Source: an uncultured Chitinophagaceae bacterium
GTDB lineage: Bacteria > Bacteroidota > Bacteroidia > Chitinophagales > Chitinophagaceae
DNA: 64,000 nucleotides
Direction: 5' to 3'
Assembly: GCA_903830285.1 (NCBI GenBank)
Contig: CAIKTE010000302.1
Coordinates: forward strand, 1 to 64,000
Made by a program: the position numbers and the translations under genes. The notes under the pieces were generated by a model, which saw nothing but the letters and a program-made list of their open reading frames with translations, was not told the origin of the DNA and searched no databases. Shown here in pieces: positions 9,147 to 18,909 of this stretch. Each line of letters begins with the position of its first letter. Positions within the stretch are counted from its first letter, which is position 1.

Positions 9147-10160
9147 TTAAGAAAGGTTTTTCTTCTTAGCTAAAATAGAAAAATTACTTTCTTCTTTTAC
9201 GATTGTATTTTTCAACTTCCCGATGCCTTCTATTTCCATCTCAACTATATCCCCTTCCTGCAACCACTGTGGCTGATGATCGGGATTATTCAGTCTGCCT
9301 GTTCCATTCAATTCCAAAAAACATCCGGTACCAACCGTTCCGCTGCCGATCACATCTCCCGGTTGTAAGCTTACACCATAAGCACATCTTTCAATGATCT
9401 CAGCAAATGTCCAGTCCATTTCACTCAAATTTCCTTCACTTACTTGCACTCCATTTACCCTTCAATTCATTTTTAAATTCCAGTTCTTGCCAACATGATT
9501 TTCTTTTGCTGCCACTTCAAAACTTTCCAACTCCTCCAATGTAACCAAACAAGGTCCTATCACAGTTGAAAAATCTTTCCCTTTTGCCGGCCCCAGATTC
9601 ATTAACATTTCTTCGCCTTGTAATATCCTGGCACTCATATCGTTCATGATCATTAATCCGCCGATATAGCTATCAGCTTCTTCCGCCATGATATTTCTGC
9701 CATGTTTACAGATCACTACTGCAGCTTCCAGTTCAAAATCCAATTTATTTAAGTGATCAGGCATGCATCTAATTTGCCCGGGCCCCTGCACACAATGATG
9801 ATTGCTAAAATAGAAAATGGGAAATTGATCAAACTCAGGGATCATAGGTTTTTCGTGATTCCTACGAGCGGCAGCCACATGTTGACGAAATGCGTAAGCA
9901 TCTCTTAAGCTGGTTGGAAAGGGAACGGGTGCTAATAGGTCCACTTCATCCAAGCCAAGACCTTTATCCCGACTTACTTTCCCGCTTTTAATGGCAGCTT
10001 CCACCTGTTGGGCCATAGGGAACATATCTTCCCAATAATGCAAAAACATGTTCATACTGTTCGGCAGATCTGGATGCAGGAGATCGCAATCATACAATAC
10101 ATCATCCACTAAAAATGCCAACTGATCATGACCTTCACGCAAATAAGAAACAAGCTTCAT
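9147..10160 (-). pseudogene. Fumarylacetoacetate hydrolase family gene interrupted by one in-frame TGA
   Basis: Two open stretches in the same frame together make one 337-residue FAH-family protein. The first (232 residues, from the ATG at 10160) holds the N-terminal region and the fold core (DAYAFRQHVAAARRNHE, LDFELEAAVVICKHGRN, IGGLMIMNDMSAR, NLGPAKGKDFSTVIGP). The second (9147-9461) continues with VNGVQVSEGNLSEMDW, YGVSLQPGDVIGSGTVGTGC and the closing strand. The junction reads LKMN-stop-RVNGVQ with TGA at 9464-9462, where relatives have an ordinary residue. Frame and length are otherwise intact, so this is a single nonsense change or a base-call error. In relatives the enzyme cleaves C-C bonds in aromatic or sugar-acid degradation. 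Confidence 0.85.
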
Positions 10161-10246
10161 ACTATTAATTTTCTAGGCCGAAATTATACTAAAAATTGGA
10201 GGACAACAGTAAAATGCTGAGTACCTTTAAAGAAGAATCGTTTGAT

Positions 10247-12766
10247 ATGAAAAACATGCTTTTTCTACTTGTGATTTTACTCCAGATTTCATTCACTCCT
10301 GATGATACTGTTCAGTCATGGGTCCGAATCAATCAATTAGGTTATACAACCAAAGGAATAAAAGTAGCCGTTTGCTGCAGCAAAGAAAATATTTCAATCT
10401 CTACTTTCGAATTGATCGATTCTGCAACGCATCAAATTGTCTATTCTAATAATGCAGGTAAGGCATTTGGTGCATATGGCCCGTTCAAACAAACCTATCG
10501 TTTGAATTTTTCTGCATATACAAAACCAGGTAAATATTTTATCAAAGCAGGCAATACTATTTCCCCCATACTTACAATTGATGATGCTGTTTATAATGGA
10601 ACTGCAGATTTTTGTTTACAATACATGCGACAACAAAGAAGTGGTTTTAATCCTTTTTTGAAAGATAGTTGTCACACCCATGATGGTTATATCTTGTATG
10701 GCGCATCAGCCGGTGTCAAAGACAGCTCTCATATTGATGCAACGGGCGGTTGGCATGATGCCAGCGATTATTTGCAATACAGTTCAACTTCTGCGAATGC
10801 TACCTATCATTTACTGATGGCATACAGAGATTTTCCAAAAGTTTTTGCAGATGAAAAACAAAGCAATGGTCTGGATGGAAAGAATGGCAGGGCTGATATT
10901 TTAGATGAAGCAAAATGGGGATTGGATTGGTTATTGAAAATGCACCCGAAAAAAAACCTATTATTCAATCAACTGGGAGATGATCGAGATCACAGAGGCA
11001 TGCGTATTCCCAAAGAAGATGATTATTATGGAAAAGGGTTTGAACGTCCCGTTTATTTAATTAGCGGTGAACCACAGCAACGCGGCAAGTTTATGAATAA
11101 TACAACTGGTACAAGTTCAACTGCTGCAAAATTCACGAGCGCATTTGCACTGGGCTATTCCATATTTAATAAATTGGATATTGAATTCGCAGACCTGTTA
11201 AGGGCGAAAGCTTTTACCTCTTATAATTTTGCGAATAAGAAACAAGGTGTTTCGCAAACCGTTTCTGTTGTTTCTCCTTATATCTATGCAGAAGATGATT
11301 GGGAAGATGATATGGGTTTAGCCGCTACAGAATTATATAAATTAACTAGGGACAAGAAATACAAGGACGCAGCATACACATTTTTAGACAGCGCTTATCA
11401 TCAAACATGGCTGGGAAGAGATACACTTAAACATTATCAGTATTATCCTTTCATCCATATCGGTGTGAATGAACTGGCAAAAGCTACTGCGAATACCGAT
11501 GATGCGGCAGAATTGATCTTAAGTTATAAAGACGGTATCATCAGTGTTTGGCAAAAGGCAAAACATAACGCATTCTACCGCGGTATCCCTTTTACCTGGT
11601 GCAGCAATAATTTAACCACTGCCTTTGCTACGGAATGTTATTGGTACCGACATTATCAAAAAGATGATAGTTATGCAGAATTCGAGCAAGCCAATATCGA
11701 TTGGCTTTTCGGCTGTAATCCCTGGGGCATATGCATGGTGTATGGATTACCTGCATGGGGAGATACACCTGTTGATCCGCATTCTGCATTCACTCATTTA
11801 AAAAACTATCCCATCAATGGTGGATTGGTTGATGGTCCGGTGTATACTTCTATTTATAATAATTTGATCGGTATTAAACTTACACATGAAGATGCTTACA
11901 AAGATTTTCAAAGTGATATGGCCGTGTATCATGATGATTATGGCGATTACAGTACGAACGAACCAACCATGGATGGAACCGCGAATTTGATCTATTTATT
12001 AGCTGCTAAAGAAGCTGAAAGTAAAAACCAAATCACTCAACCAGAAACAGTTATTTCGAAACAAAATATTACCTGGAATCATGGCGCGATGATCAGGGGC
12101 GACAGTACCAAAAAAGAAATAGCATTGGTTTTTACTGCGGACGAATTTGGAGAAGGTGTTCCCATAATTGCTAAAACATTGAAGCAACAGGATATTTCGG
12201 GTTCTTTCTTTTTTACAGGGAGATTTTATAATGATCCAAGAAATAAGGCCAACATAAAATTGCTTGATGAAAATTTTTATTATTTAGGCGCACATTCCAA
12301 CGATCATTTATTGTATTGTGACTGGAACAAACGCGACAGCACATTGATTAGCAGAGGCAGTTTCGTTCACGATTTTAATTTGAATGAATCAGCCATGGAA
12401 CAATTGGATGTGTATGATCCTGAAAGAAGATTATTCATTCCACCGTATGAATGGTGGAATGATGATATTGCCAAATGGTGTAACGAGATCGGTGTTTCTT
12501 TATTCAATCTTACTCCGGGCTCTGCAACCAATGCGGATTATACTTATCCTGAAATGGGAACTGCGTATAAAAACAGTGAAGAATTATTGGATCATATTAA
12601 ACAAGTATCAAAAAAACCAAATGGCCTCAATGGCTATATTTTACTGATACATGCAGGAGTGGATCCGAGAAGAACAGATAAATTATATAATCGCTTGAAT
12701 GAAATGATCGATTTTTTAAAAAAAGACGGATACAGTTTTAAAAGGATTGATGATCTGTTGAATTAA
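10247..12766 (+). CDS. Secreted glycoside hydrolase family 9 fused to a polysaccharide deacetylase (CE4) domain
   Basis: 839 residues from the ATG at 10247, chosen because it begins a signal peptide (MKNMLFLLVILLQISFT); the frame opens at a TTG at 10196. Domains: an Ig-like CelD_N module (about 25-110, SWVRINQLGYTTKG), a GH9 (alpha/alpha)6 barrel (about 118-590) with GGWHDASDYLQYS carrying the catalytic Asp pair and YSTNEPTMDGTANLIYLL carrying the acid Glu, then a NodB-type deacetylase (about 605-839) with TADEFGEG, HSNDH and LLIHAG. The third CE4 motif reads IPPYEWW, without the usual Arg. The first half should hydrolyse beta-glucans, the second remove acetyl groups, a sensible pairing for acetylated plant polymers. 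No dockerin or type IX sorting tail is visible. Confidence 0.9.
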   Translation: MKNMLFLLVILLQISFTPDDTVQSWVRINQLGYTTKGIKVAVCCSKENISISTFELIDSATHQIVYSNNAGKAFGAYGPFKQTYRLNFSAYTKPGKYFIKAGNTISPILTIDDAVYNGTADFCLQYMRQQRSGFNPFLKDSCHTHDGYILYGASAGVKDSSHIDATGGWHDASDYLQYSSTSANATYHLLMAYRDFPKVFADEKQSNGLDGKNGRADILDEAKWGLDWLLKMHPKKNLLFNQLGDDRDHRGMRIPKEDDYYGKGFERPVYLISGEPQQRGKFMNNTTGTSSTAAKFTSAFALGYSIFNKLDIEFADLLRAKAFTSYNFANKKQGVSQTVSVVSPYIYAEDDWEDDMGLAATELYKLTRDKKYKDAAYTFLDSAYHQTWLGRDTLKHYQYYPFIHIGVNELAKATANTDDAAELILSYKDGIISVWQKAKHNAFYRGIPFTWCSNNLTTAFATECYWYRHYQKDDSYAEFEQANIDWLFGCNPWGICMVYGLPAWGDTPVDPHSAFTHLKNYPINGGLVDGPVYTSIYNNLIGIKLTHEDAYKDFQSDMAVYHDDYGDYSTNEPTMDGTANLIYLLAAKEAESKNQITQPETVISKQNITWNHGAMIRGDSTKKEIALVFTADEFGEGVPIIAKTLKQQDISGSFFFTGRFYNDPRNKANIKLLDENFYYLGAHSNDHLLYCDWNKRDSTLISRGSFVHDFNLNESAMEQLDVYDPERRLFIPPYEWWNDDIAKWCNEIGVSLFNLTPGSATNADYTYPEMGTAYKNSEELLDHIKQVSKKPNGLNGYILLIHAGVDPRRTDKLYNRLNEMIDFLKKDGYSFKRIDDLLN

Positions 12767-12767
12767 A

Positions 12768-13040
12768 TCACCATTTATCTTCTTCTGCAATATCGTTCTG
12801 CTGTTTGAATTGTTTTTTAAAATCTTCCTTTTGGATCTGTCGTTGAATGATCATATCAGCGATCATTGAACCTGCATCCTCCTCTTTATTATCATGTAAA
12901 GTTTGCTTGAGTAATTTTTCATCAATATCCAAACGATATAAAATCTGTATCAATGCATGAAAATCTTCTTCGATCAAATAATTAATCGTATTCGCTAAAT
13001 CTTGCTTACTGAGTTTATCGATATTTTCTAGGTCTAACAT
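12768..13040 (-). CDS. Conserved hypothetical protein (small, acidic, helical)
   Basis: 90 residues from the ATG at 13040 (MLDLENIDKLSKQDLANTIN). I prefer this to the TTG at 13085 because AAGGGA lies just upstream of it. The sequence is almost wholly helical: NYLIEEDFHALIQILYRLDI, DEKLLKQTLHDNKEEDAG, and a repeated-charge tail KEDFKKQFKQQ. I recall similar short proteins in many Bacteroidota, but no function is known. Its stop lies one base from the stop of the GH9-CE4 gene, with no terminator between them. Confidence 0.75.
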   Translation of the reverse strand: MLDLENIDKLSKQDLANTINYLIEEDFHALIQILYRLDIDEKLLKQTLHDNKEEDAGSMIADMIIQRQIQKEDFKKQFKQQNDIAEEDKW

Positions 13041-13212
13041 TATTCCCTTCGATTCAGGTATAAAGTTCAACTTATTATCTGTCAATGCAATTCCGCTTGT
13101 ACTATTTGTAAATGAAAATATAAAATGTACAATTTTTAAGACTTTTTGTAAAGTTTATTTGTCTTTTTGAATAATTCATTTTACATTTACGCTGAATTAA
13201 AAAGTCATTTAT

Positions 13213-13653
13213 ATGAAACAGTTACCCTTATTTCCTCACTCCTGGCAAAAGATTGGTTACATCATTTTACCATTTTTTCTTGCTCTTGGAATAGCTTATT
13301 TATTCTTCGACTACAATATTCCATGGTTGCAGTATAAACATAACCAGTCTAGCATTATTGTTTTCACTGAAAACAATTTTACGGATGAGGTTGCAGCAGT
13401 AGGTATGATCATTAGCCTATTATTGATCGCTTTTTCGAAAGAAAAGACAGAAGATGAGATGATACAATTCATTCGGCTCGAATCCCTGCATTGGGCTGTG
13501 TATGCCAATTATCTGGTGCTAGTACTTTGTATCTTATTTGTTTATGGCGGATGGTTTTTGCAGGTAATGGTCTGGAATATGTTTACCGTACTCATCATTT
13601 TTATTGTACGATTCAAATACTTGATGTTCAAAAACACCAAAAGCAATCAATGA
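13213..13653 (+). CDS. Hypothetical membrane protein, four predicted helices
   Basis: 146 residues with membrane segments at about 12-32 (KIGYIILPFFLALGIAYLFF), 60-75 (AAVGMIISLLLIAFS), 93-112 and 116-134. No family recognised. It overlaps the following HTH gene by four bases (ATGA), a layout often seen for small membrane proteins controlled by, or controlling, a Xre-type regulator. The likely reading is a two-gene unit under autoregulation; this is inference. Confidence 0.75.
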   Translation: MKQLPLFPHSWQKIGYIILPFFLALGIAYLFFDYNIPWLQYKHNQSSIIVFTENNFTDEVAAVGMIISLLLIAFSKEKTEDEMIQFIRLESLHWAVYANYLVLVLCILFVYGGWFLQVMVWNMFTVLIIFIVRFKYLMFKNTKSNQ

Positions 13654-13850
13654 AAAACAAAATAAAAATACAGCGGGCTATACACGATCTCACACAAGAT
13701 GATCTTGCCAAGATAATTGGTGTGAGCAGACAAACAATCAACACTATGGAATCGGGAAAATATGTTCCTTCAACTGTACTTGCTTTAAAATTGGCAAAAG
13801 AATTAAAGATCACAGTTGAAGAATTATTTCAGTTGGAGAAACATGATTAA
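13650..13850 (+). CDS. Xre/HipB-type helix-turn-helix regulator, 66 residues
   Basis: The compact protein is little more than a DNA-binding domain: RAIHDLTQDDLAKIIGVSRQ, TINTMESGKYVPSTVLALKL, AKELKITVEELFQLE. This is the short YdeP/YgzD-like form often encoded beside a small membrane protein. The ATG overlaps the stop of the membrane-protein gene (ATGA), so translation is probably coupled. The long open frame beginning at 13491 is an artefact of overlap with the upstream gene. The 259 bases that follow contain no recognisable gene. Confidence 0.88.
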   Translation: MKNKIKIQRAIHDLTQDDLAKIIGVSRQTINTMESGKYVPSTVLALKLAKELKITVEELFQLEKHD

Positions 13851-14109
13851 TGAATTATTTGATGATATTGAATGCTTATCCTTTGATTTACAGTTACTTG
13901 TAAAAGATCTATCTTTTTATTACTAAGATGACTGACAATCTGACGCTTAAGCCATAGATAAGGCTTATATAACCCTTATATAATTCATGGATGTTTTAGA
14001 GATCATATATCCAAGTTTTGGTTAGATACAAGAGAATCGATTGAAAAATCAGCATGGGGCAGGAAGGGGAAATCTAGTCTTTGATAAATTCAGTCATTCT
14101 GTTGATCAA

Positions 14110-14889
14110 TTAGTATTTTTCCATGATACCCAATCCAAATAAAGCAAAATCATACTTTACCGGATCTTTTGCATCCAATGATCGCAGATAATCAGTGAGT
14201 TCCAATGCGGTTTGCCAGTCAATCTGCTTTCTTGACAATAAATTAAACCGATTGGCTACTCTTGCTACATGCACATCTATCGGACAAACCAATTGCGAAG
14301 GCTTTATTTTTTGCCAGATCCCAAAATCAACACCAAGATCATCTCTCCTCACCATCCAACGCAAAAACATATTCAATCGTTTGCAGGTAGATTTTTTATA
14401 GGGTGTGGCAATATGTTTTTTTGTTCGTTCAGGAACATCGTCCAATGAAAAAAAATAATTGTGAAACCCTGTTAATGCATTTTCAATCGTACCATCATTT
14501 TCATTCATGTTTTTTGCAAATGCAGTTTCCAGAGAATCATGCTCAGAATAATGAAACTTCAAAAATTCAATGAAATAAAGCAGATCGCTTGTATTAAATG
14601 TTCGGTGTTTGAACTGCATTAATTTTTTCAGGTCTGAATCATCATGAAGCAAGCAAAAATCATAAGGAGCATTATCCATCAGCTGCATCAATTCCTTTGA
14701 TTTATTAATGATAGTAGTTCGGTTGCCCCATGCAAAAACAGCAGCAAACAATGCGGCGATCTCAATATCCTGCTTTTTGGAGAACAAATGCGGAATACAG
14801 ACAGGATCATTTTTTATAAACTCCGGCCTATTGTATTCTTCAACTTTTTCATCAAGGAATTTTTTTAGATCCTGATTTTTGGGAGTCAT
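14110..14889 (-). CDS. TIGR02757 family (DUF2400) protein
   Basis: 259 residues of a conserved Bacteroidota/Spirochaete family, recognised by DPVCIPHLFSKKQDIEIAAL, FAWGNRTTIINKSKELM and CPIDVHVARVANRFNLL. The later part resembles the helix-hairpin-helix glycosylase fold (MFLRWMVRRDDLGVDFGIW), but no catalytic function has been assigned to the family. Stands alone between the HTH region and the divergent GH3 gene. Confidence 0.88.
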   Translation of the reverse strand: MTPKNQDLKKFLDEKVEEYNRPEFIKNDPVCIPHLFSKKQDIEIAALFAAVFAWGNRTTIINKSKELMQLMDNAPYDFCLLHDDSDLKKLMQFKHRTFNTSDLLYFIEFLKFHYSEHDSLETAFAKNMNENDGTIENALTGFHNYFFSLDDVPERTKKHIATPYKKSTCKRLNMFLRWMVRRDDLGVDFGIWQKIKPSQLVCPIDVHVARVANRFNLLSRKQIDWQTALELTDYLRSLDAKDPVKYDFALFGLGIMEKY

Positions 14890-14983
14890 TTGATAAGTTT
14901 CTTTTTACAAAATTGAAGAAAGCGATTTAATTTAAAAAAAGTGAAATAACTTCATAGCTCAATTTTCACTTATTTATTGCTAT

Positions 14984-17239
14984 ATGAAAAAAATAATTTC
15001 ATTCGTTTGCTGCATGGCCATTATTTCAGGCAGTTTCGCACAAACAAAAACCACAGAAAAAATCGTTTATAAAGATGCAAAAGCGCCAATAGACCAGCGC
15101 GTCAGCGATCTGTTAAAACGCATGACCATTGAAGAGAAAGCAGGGCAATTGAACCAATTGAATGGTGGATTATTTACCGGTCCTGCAGCTAAGGATGCGG
15201 GGCAAAAAACCAAAATGCAACAATTGCGTGATGGCAAAGTTGGTTCATTCTTAAATGTATTGGGCGCAAAAGAAACAAAAGCCGTACAAAAAATTGCAGT
15301 GGAAGAAAGCCGCTTGGGCATTCCCGTTCTTTTTGGTTTTGATGTGATACATGGTTACAGAACTATTTTCCCTATTCCTTTAGCAGAAGCCTGTAGCTGG
15401 GATCTGAAGCAGGCAGAAAAAAATTCTGCCGTTGCTGCAAAAGAAGCATCATCTGCAGGGATCAACTGGACATTCGCGCCCATGTGTGATATCACCAATG
15501 ACCCTCGTTGGGGCCGCATCATGGAAGGCATAGGTGAAGATCCGTATTACGGTTCATTATTATCTGCTGCAAGGGTTAAAGGCTTGCAGGGAAATTTGAA
15601 TGATGTTGAACATATAATGGCCTGCGTAAAACACTTTGCCGTTTATGGTGCAGTGGAAGCTGGTCGCGAATACAATCAGGTAGATGTTTCAAGAGTAATG
15701 CTCTGGAATAAATATTTACCTCCTTATAAAGCTGCCGTTGATGCCGGTGCAGCAACAGTCATGAACTCTTTCAATGTATTTGAAGGTGTTCCTGCAAGCG
15801 GTAATAAATATTTAGTGCATGATATCTTATTGAAGAAATGGGGATTCAAAGGTTTTTTGGTGAGCGACTGGAGTTCCTTCAGTGAACAAATTAATCATGG
15901 TTATGCTGCCGACAGAAAAGATGCTGCATTAAAAGCCATTCAGGCAGGAAGTATGATGGATATGGAATCAAAAGTTGTCATTGATTTTCTTCCACAGTTA
16001 GTGAAAGAAGGAAAGATCACTGTTGCGCAAGTGGATAAGGCTGTTGCCAGAATATTATATTACAAATTCAAACTTGGGTTATTTGATAATCCTTATAAAT
16101 TCTCTGATGAAGAAAGAGAAAATAAAACAATGTTTACTGATGCTAACAGAACAGAAGCAAGAAATGCAGCAAAATCATCCATCGTTCTATTAAAAAATAC
16201 GAATAATGTTTTACCGATTACTTCTCCTACAAAAAGGCTAGCCTTGATCGGTTATTATGCAAAGAGTAAAGAAGATATGTTTGATTTTTGGATCGGAAAC
16301 GGAACTGCAAATGATGCAGTAACTATTTATGACGGATTGAAAAATAAATTAGGTGAGTCTGCCATCAATTATGCAGCAGGTTATAACGCAGATGGAACAA
16401 CCAATGATGATCTGATCAATGCAGCAGTTAAATCTGCTTATGATGCCGATGTTATTTTAGTAAATGTGGGTATATCCGGGAAAATGGCAGGAGAAGACAG
16501 AGCGCTGGCAAATCCCGTTATACCTGACGGACAAATTCAATTATTAAAAGCATTACAAAAAACAGGAAAACCAGTTGTGGCCTTAGTTACAGCAGGTCGA
16601 CCATTGATACTGACAAAAATAAATGATCTTGTTTCTTCTATTGCTTATTGCTGGATCTTGGGAACAGAAACCGGCAATGCCATTGCTGATGTTGTTACAG
16701 GCGCCTATAATCCTTCTGCAAAAACAGTGGTAAGTTTTCCATATGCTGTTGGGCAAATTCCTGTTTACTATAATCATTTCAACACTAACAGGCCTGATCC
16801 AACAGATGATGCCGGCAATTGGTTCTCACGCTATCGTGATATTCCAAATGATCCTTTATATCCATTTGGGTTTGGTTTGAGTTATACAACTTACAAATAC
16901 AGCGATCTTACATTAAGCAGCAACACTATTGCTAAAACTGATAAACTAAATGTAAAGATCACAGTAAGCAATACAGGAAAAGTAGATGGTGAAGAAGTGG
17001 TGCAATTATACATCAGAGATATCACTGCATCGATTATTCGTCCTGTGAAAGAATTAAAAGCATTTCAAAAAATAGCTTTAAAAGCCGGTGAAACCAAAGA
17101 GCTTAGTTTCACTTTGACCGGAAAAGATCTTTCATTTTTTGATGCTGATGGAAATGCAAAATTAGAAGCAGGCGCTTTCAAGATCTTTGTGGGTGGAAAC
17201 TCTAAAGATGTTTTGGAAAAAGATCTGACATTAAAATAA
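14984..17239 (+). CDS. bglX: Periplasmic beta-glucosidase, glycoside hydrolase family 3
   Basis: 751 residues with signal peptide MKKIISFVCCMAIISGSFAQ, the GH3 N-terminal barrel, the alpha/beta sandwich and a C-terminal fibronectin III-like domain (about 650-751). The sugar-binding KHFAVYGAVEAGREYN and the nucleophile motif GFLVSDWSSF are intact; the second domain carries GKMAGEDRALA. The order and length match E. coli BglX closely. It releases glucose from short beta-glucans and would complete the work of the secreted GH9 enzyme at 10.2 kb. A strong terminator follows. Confidence 0.95.
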   Translation: MKKIISFVCCMAIISGSFAQTKTTEKIVYKDAKAPIDQRVSDLLKRMTIEEKAGQLNQLNGGLFTGPAAKDAGQKTKMQQLRDGKVGSFLNVLGAKETKAVQKIAVEESRLGIPVLFGFDVIHGYRTIFPIPLAEACSWDLKQAEKNSAVAAKEASSAGINWTFAPMCDITNDPRWGRIMEGIGEDPYYGSLLSAARVKGLQGNLNDVEHIMACVKHFAVYGAVEAGREYNQVDVSRVMLWNKYLPPYKAAVDAGAATVMNSFNVFEGVPASGNKYLVHDILLKKWGFKGFLVSDWSSFSEQINHGYAADRKDAALKAIQAGSMMDMESKVVIDFLPQLVKEGKITVAQVDKAVARILYYKFKLGLFDNPYKFSDEERENKTMFTDANRTEARNAAKSSIVLLKNTNNVLPITSPTKRLALIGYYAKSKEDMFDFWIGNGTANDAVTIYDGLKNKLGESAINYAAGYNADGTTNDDLINAAVKSAYDADVILVNVGISGKMAGEDRALANPVIPDGQIQLLKALQKTGKPVVALVTAGRPLILTKINDLVSSIAYCWILGTETGNAIADVVTGAYNPSAKTVVSFPYAVGQIPVYYNHFNTNRPDPTDDAGNWFSRYRDIPNDPLYPFGFGLSYTTYKYSDLTLSSNTIAKTDKLNVKITVSNTGKVDGEEVVQLYIRDITASIIRPVKELKAFQKIALKAGETKELSFTLTGKDLSFFDADGNAKLEAGAFKIFVGGNSKDVLEKDLTLK

Positions 17240-17257
17240 TATAATTTCAATCCTGTT

Positions 17258-17294
17258 AAAACCCTGATAGCATTTTGCTTTCAGGGTTTTTTAT
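17258..17294 (+). terminator. Intrinsic terminator after bglX
   Basis: AAAACCCTGA pairs with TCAGGGTTTT around a 13-base loop, then TTTATTTTT. The remaining 250 bases before the TolC gene hold no recognisable gene. Confidence 0.85.
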
Positions 17295-17541
17295 TTTTCC
17301 GGATTTTGTGTTCCGGCAAATGTCGACATCATGATTCATCGGGATTTGTATTTTATAGCTTTCTGCATTCATGTACTTGTCCTGTTCTTTCCATCATAAA
17401 GCTATTGCTTTCGTCATATGTGAATCCTGCAACTATTTCAAAAACTTATGTAACAAACCATCTATTACATGTAATGAACTTTGTAGCAATCTTCTTCAGG
17501 TCTGATTGGTATAAAATTTTGCTCTACACTCAAGTCGTTAT

Positions 17542-18879
17542 ATGTATAGAACCTTTATATTACTGCTGTTTATTTTGTTCACACTGCTTTCCTCATTAAA
17601 TGCACAGGATACAATATTGAGCAATTTGCCTAAACAATGGCGCTTACAGGATTGTATCGCTTATGCAAAGGAGAAAAATATCTCACTGGCAACACTGAGA
17701 TTGAGTATTCGTTCAACAGAAGAAGATCTTTTGCAAGCTAAAGCAGGTGTTTTGCCTAATCTAACAGGATCTGTTTCACAATCACTTGTCAACAGTAATA
17801 ATACAAATACAACAACCGGGGGAACACAAACACAAGCCCATTTTTCGAGCAGTTACGGAGCTAATTCTTCTATGACACTTTATAATGGGGGCTATTTAAA
17901 AAATGATATCAGGTCAAAAGATCTATCAGTCCAATCTGCTAATCTAAACGTTAAAGAAACAGAGAACAGCCTTACACTAAGTATTACGCAAGCTTTTTTC
18001 AATATCCTTCTTGCCAAAGAGATCATGGTTTCTTTTGAAGCGGTATTGGCTACTTCACTAGGCCAGTTGCAGCAGGGGCAGCAACGTTTTGATGCAGGCA
18101 GCATTGCCAGGAAAGATCTCCTACAGCTGCAATCCCAAGTGGCGGCTGATCAATACAATATCATTAATGCGACCAATAATTTCAAATTGAATACTGTTAT
18201 TTTAAAACAATTTCTTTTGCTTCCTACTTCATTCGATTTTCAAACAAGTGCGCCCGATAGTATCCCTGTTCGTTATGCAGTAGCATCTTTATCGAATGCA
18301 CAAAATGAAGCGCAGCAAACAAGGCCAGAAATAAAAAATAAAGAGGTACAGATAAAAATATCAGAGGTAGAATTAGAAAAAACACAATCAAGTGTAAAAC
18401 CCATCATAAGCCTCAACGGCGGATTGGTAACAGGCTATTCGGATAATGAAGCCGGTGTATATCTGCCGCAGATGAATAATAATTTTTATCAATCACTTTC
18501 AGTTACAATGGGTATCCCAATTTACAGCAGGAGAGTTAACAGAACCAGTATCAATAAATCAAGGATCTTTCTGCAGCAATCTAAATTGTCATTGTATGAT
18601 ACAAAGACAATACTTAATCAGGAAGTTGAGCAGACTTATATCAGTTTAATTAACGCGCAGGCTCAATATACTGCAGCGGAGATACAGTTTAAAACAAGTG
18701 AAGAAATATACCGAATTACGAATGAACAATTAAAACTTGGTGCCGTGAATGCAGTTGAATTATTACAACAGAAGAATGCTTATGTACAGGCTTTACAGGC
18801 TTTTACCCAGGCTAAATACACTGCTGCCTTGTATAACAAGATCTATGAATTCTATATGGGTATTCCTGTTACATTTTAA
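17542..18879 (+). CDS. TolC family outer-membrane efflux protein
   Basis: 445 residues: signal peptide MYRTFILLLFILFTLLSSLNAQ, then two OEP repeats of long helices and strands (WRLQDCIAYAKEKNISLATL, QGQQRFDAGSIARKDLLQLQ, and EQLKLGAVNAVELLQQKNAY in the second repeat). It forms the trimeric channel of a tripartite exporter. First gene of the operon with the adaptor, ATPase and permease that follow at 30, 39 and -4 bases, giving a complete MacAB-TolC-type system. Confidence 0.94.
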   Translation: MYRTFILLLFILFTLLSSLNAQDTILSNLPKQWRLQDCIAYAKEKNISLATLRLSIRSTEEDLLQAKAGVLPNLTGSVSQSLVNSNNTNTTTGGTQTQAHFSSSYGANSSMTLYNGGYLKNDIRSKDLSVQSANLNVKETENSLTLSITQAFFNILLAKEIMVSFEAVLATSLGQLQQGQQRFDAGSIARKDLLQLQSQVAADQYNIINATNNFKLNTVILKQFLLLPTSFDFQTSAPDSIPVRYAVASLSNAQNEAQQTRPEIKNKEVQIKISEVELEKTQSSVKPIISLNGGLVTGYSDNEAGVYLPQMNNNFYQSLSVTMGIPIYSRRVNRTSINKSRIFLQQSKLSLYDTKTILNQEVEQTYISLINAQAQYTAAEIQFKTSEEIYRITNEQLKLGAVNAVELLQQKNAYVQALQAFTQAKYTAALYNKIYEFYMGIPVTF

Positions 18880-18909
18880 ACTATTCATCATTGCAAAATT
18901 TTAGGTTTA

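Noticed and set aside
9462-9464. TGA in the FAH gene as selenocysteine or recoded codon
   Set aside because: No structure resembling a SECIS element was apparent and many genes here end in ordinary TGA; the residue is not a Cys position in the family.
13844-13927. 27-codon ORF after the HTH gene
   Set aside because: Overlaps the HTH stop, no motif, ordinary chance length.
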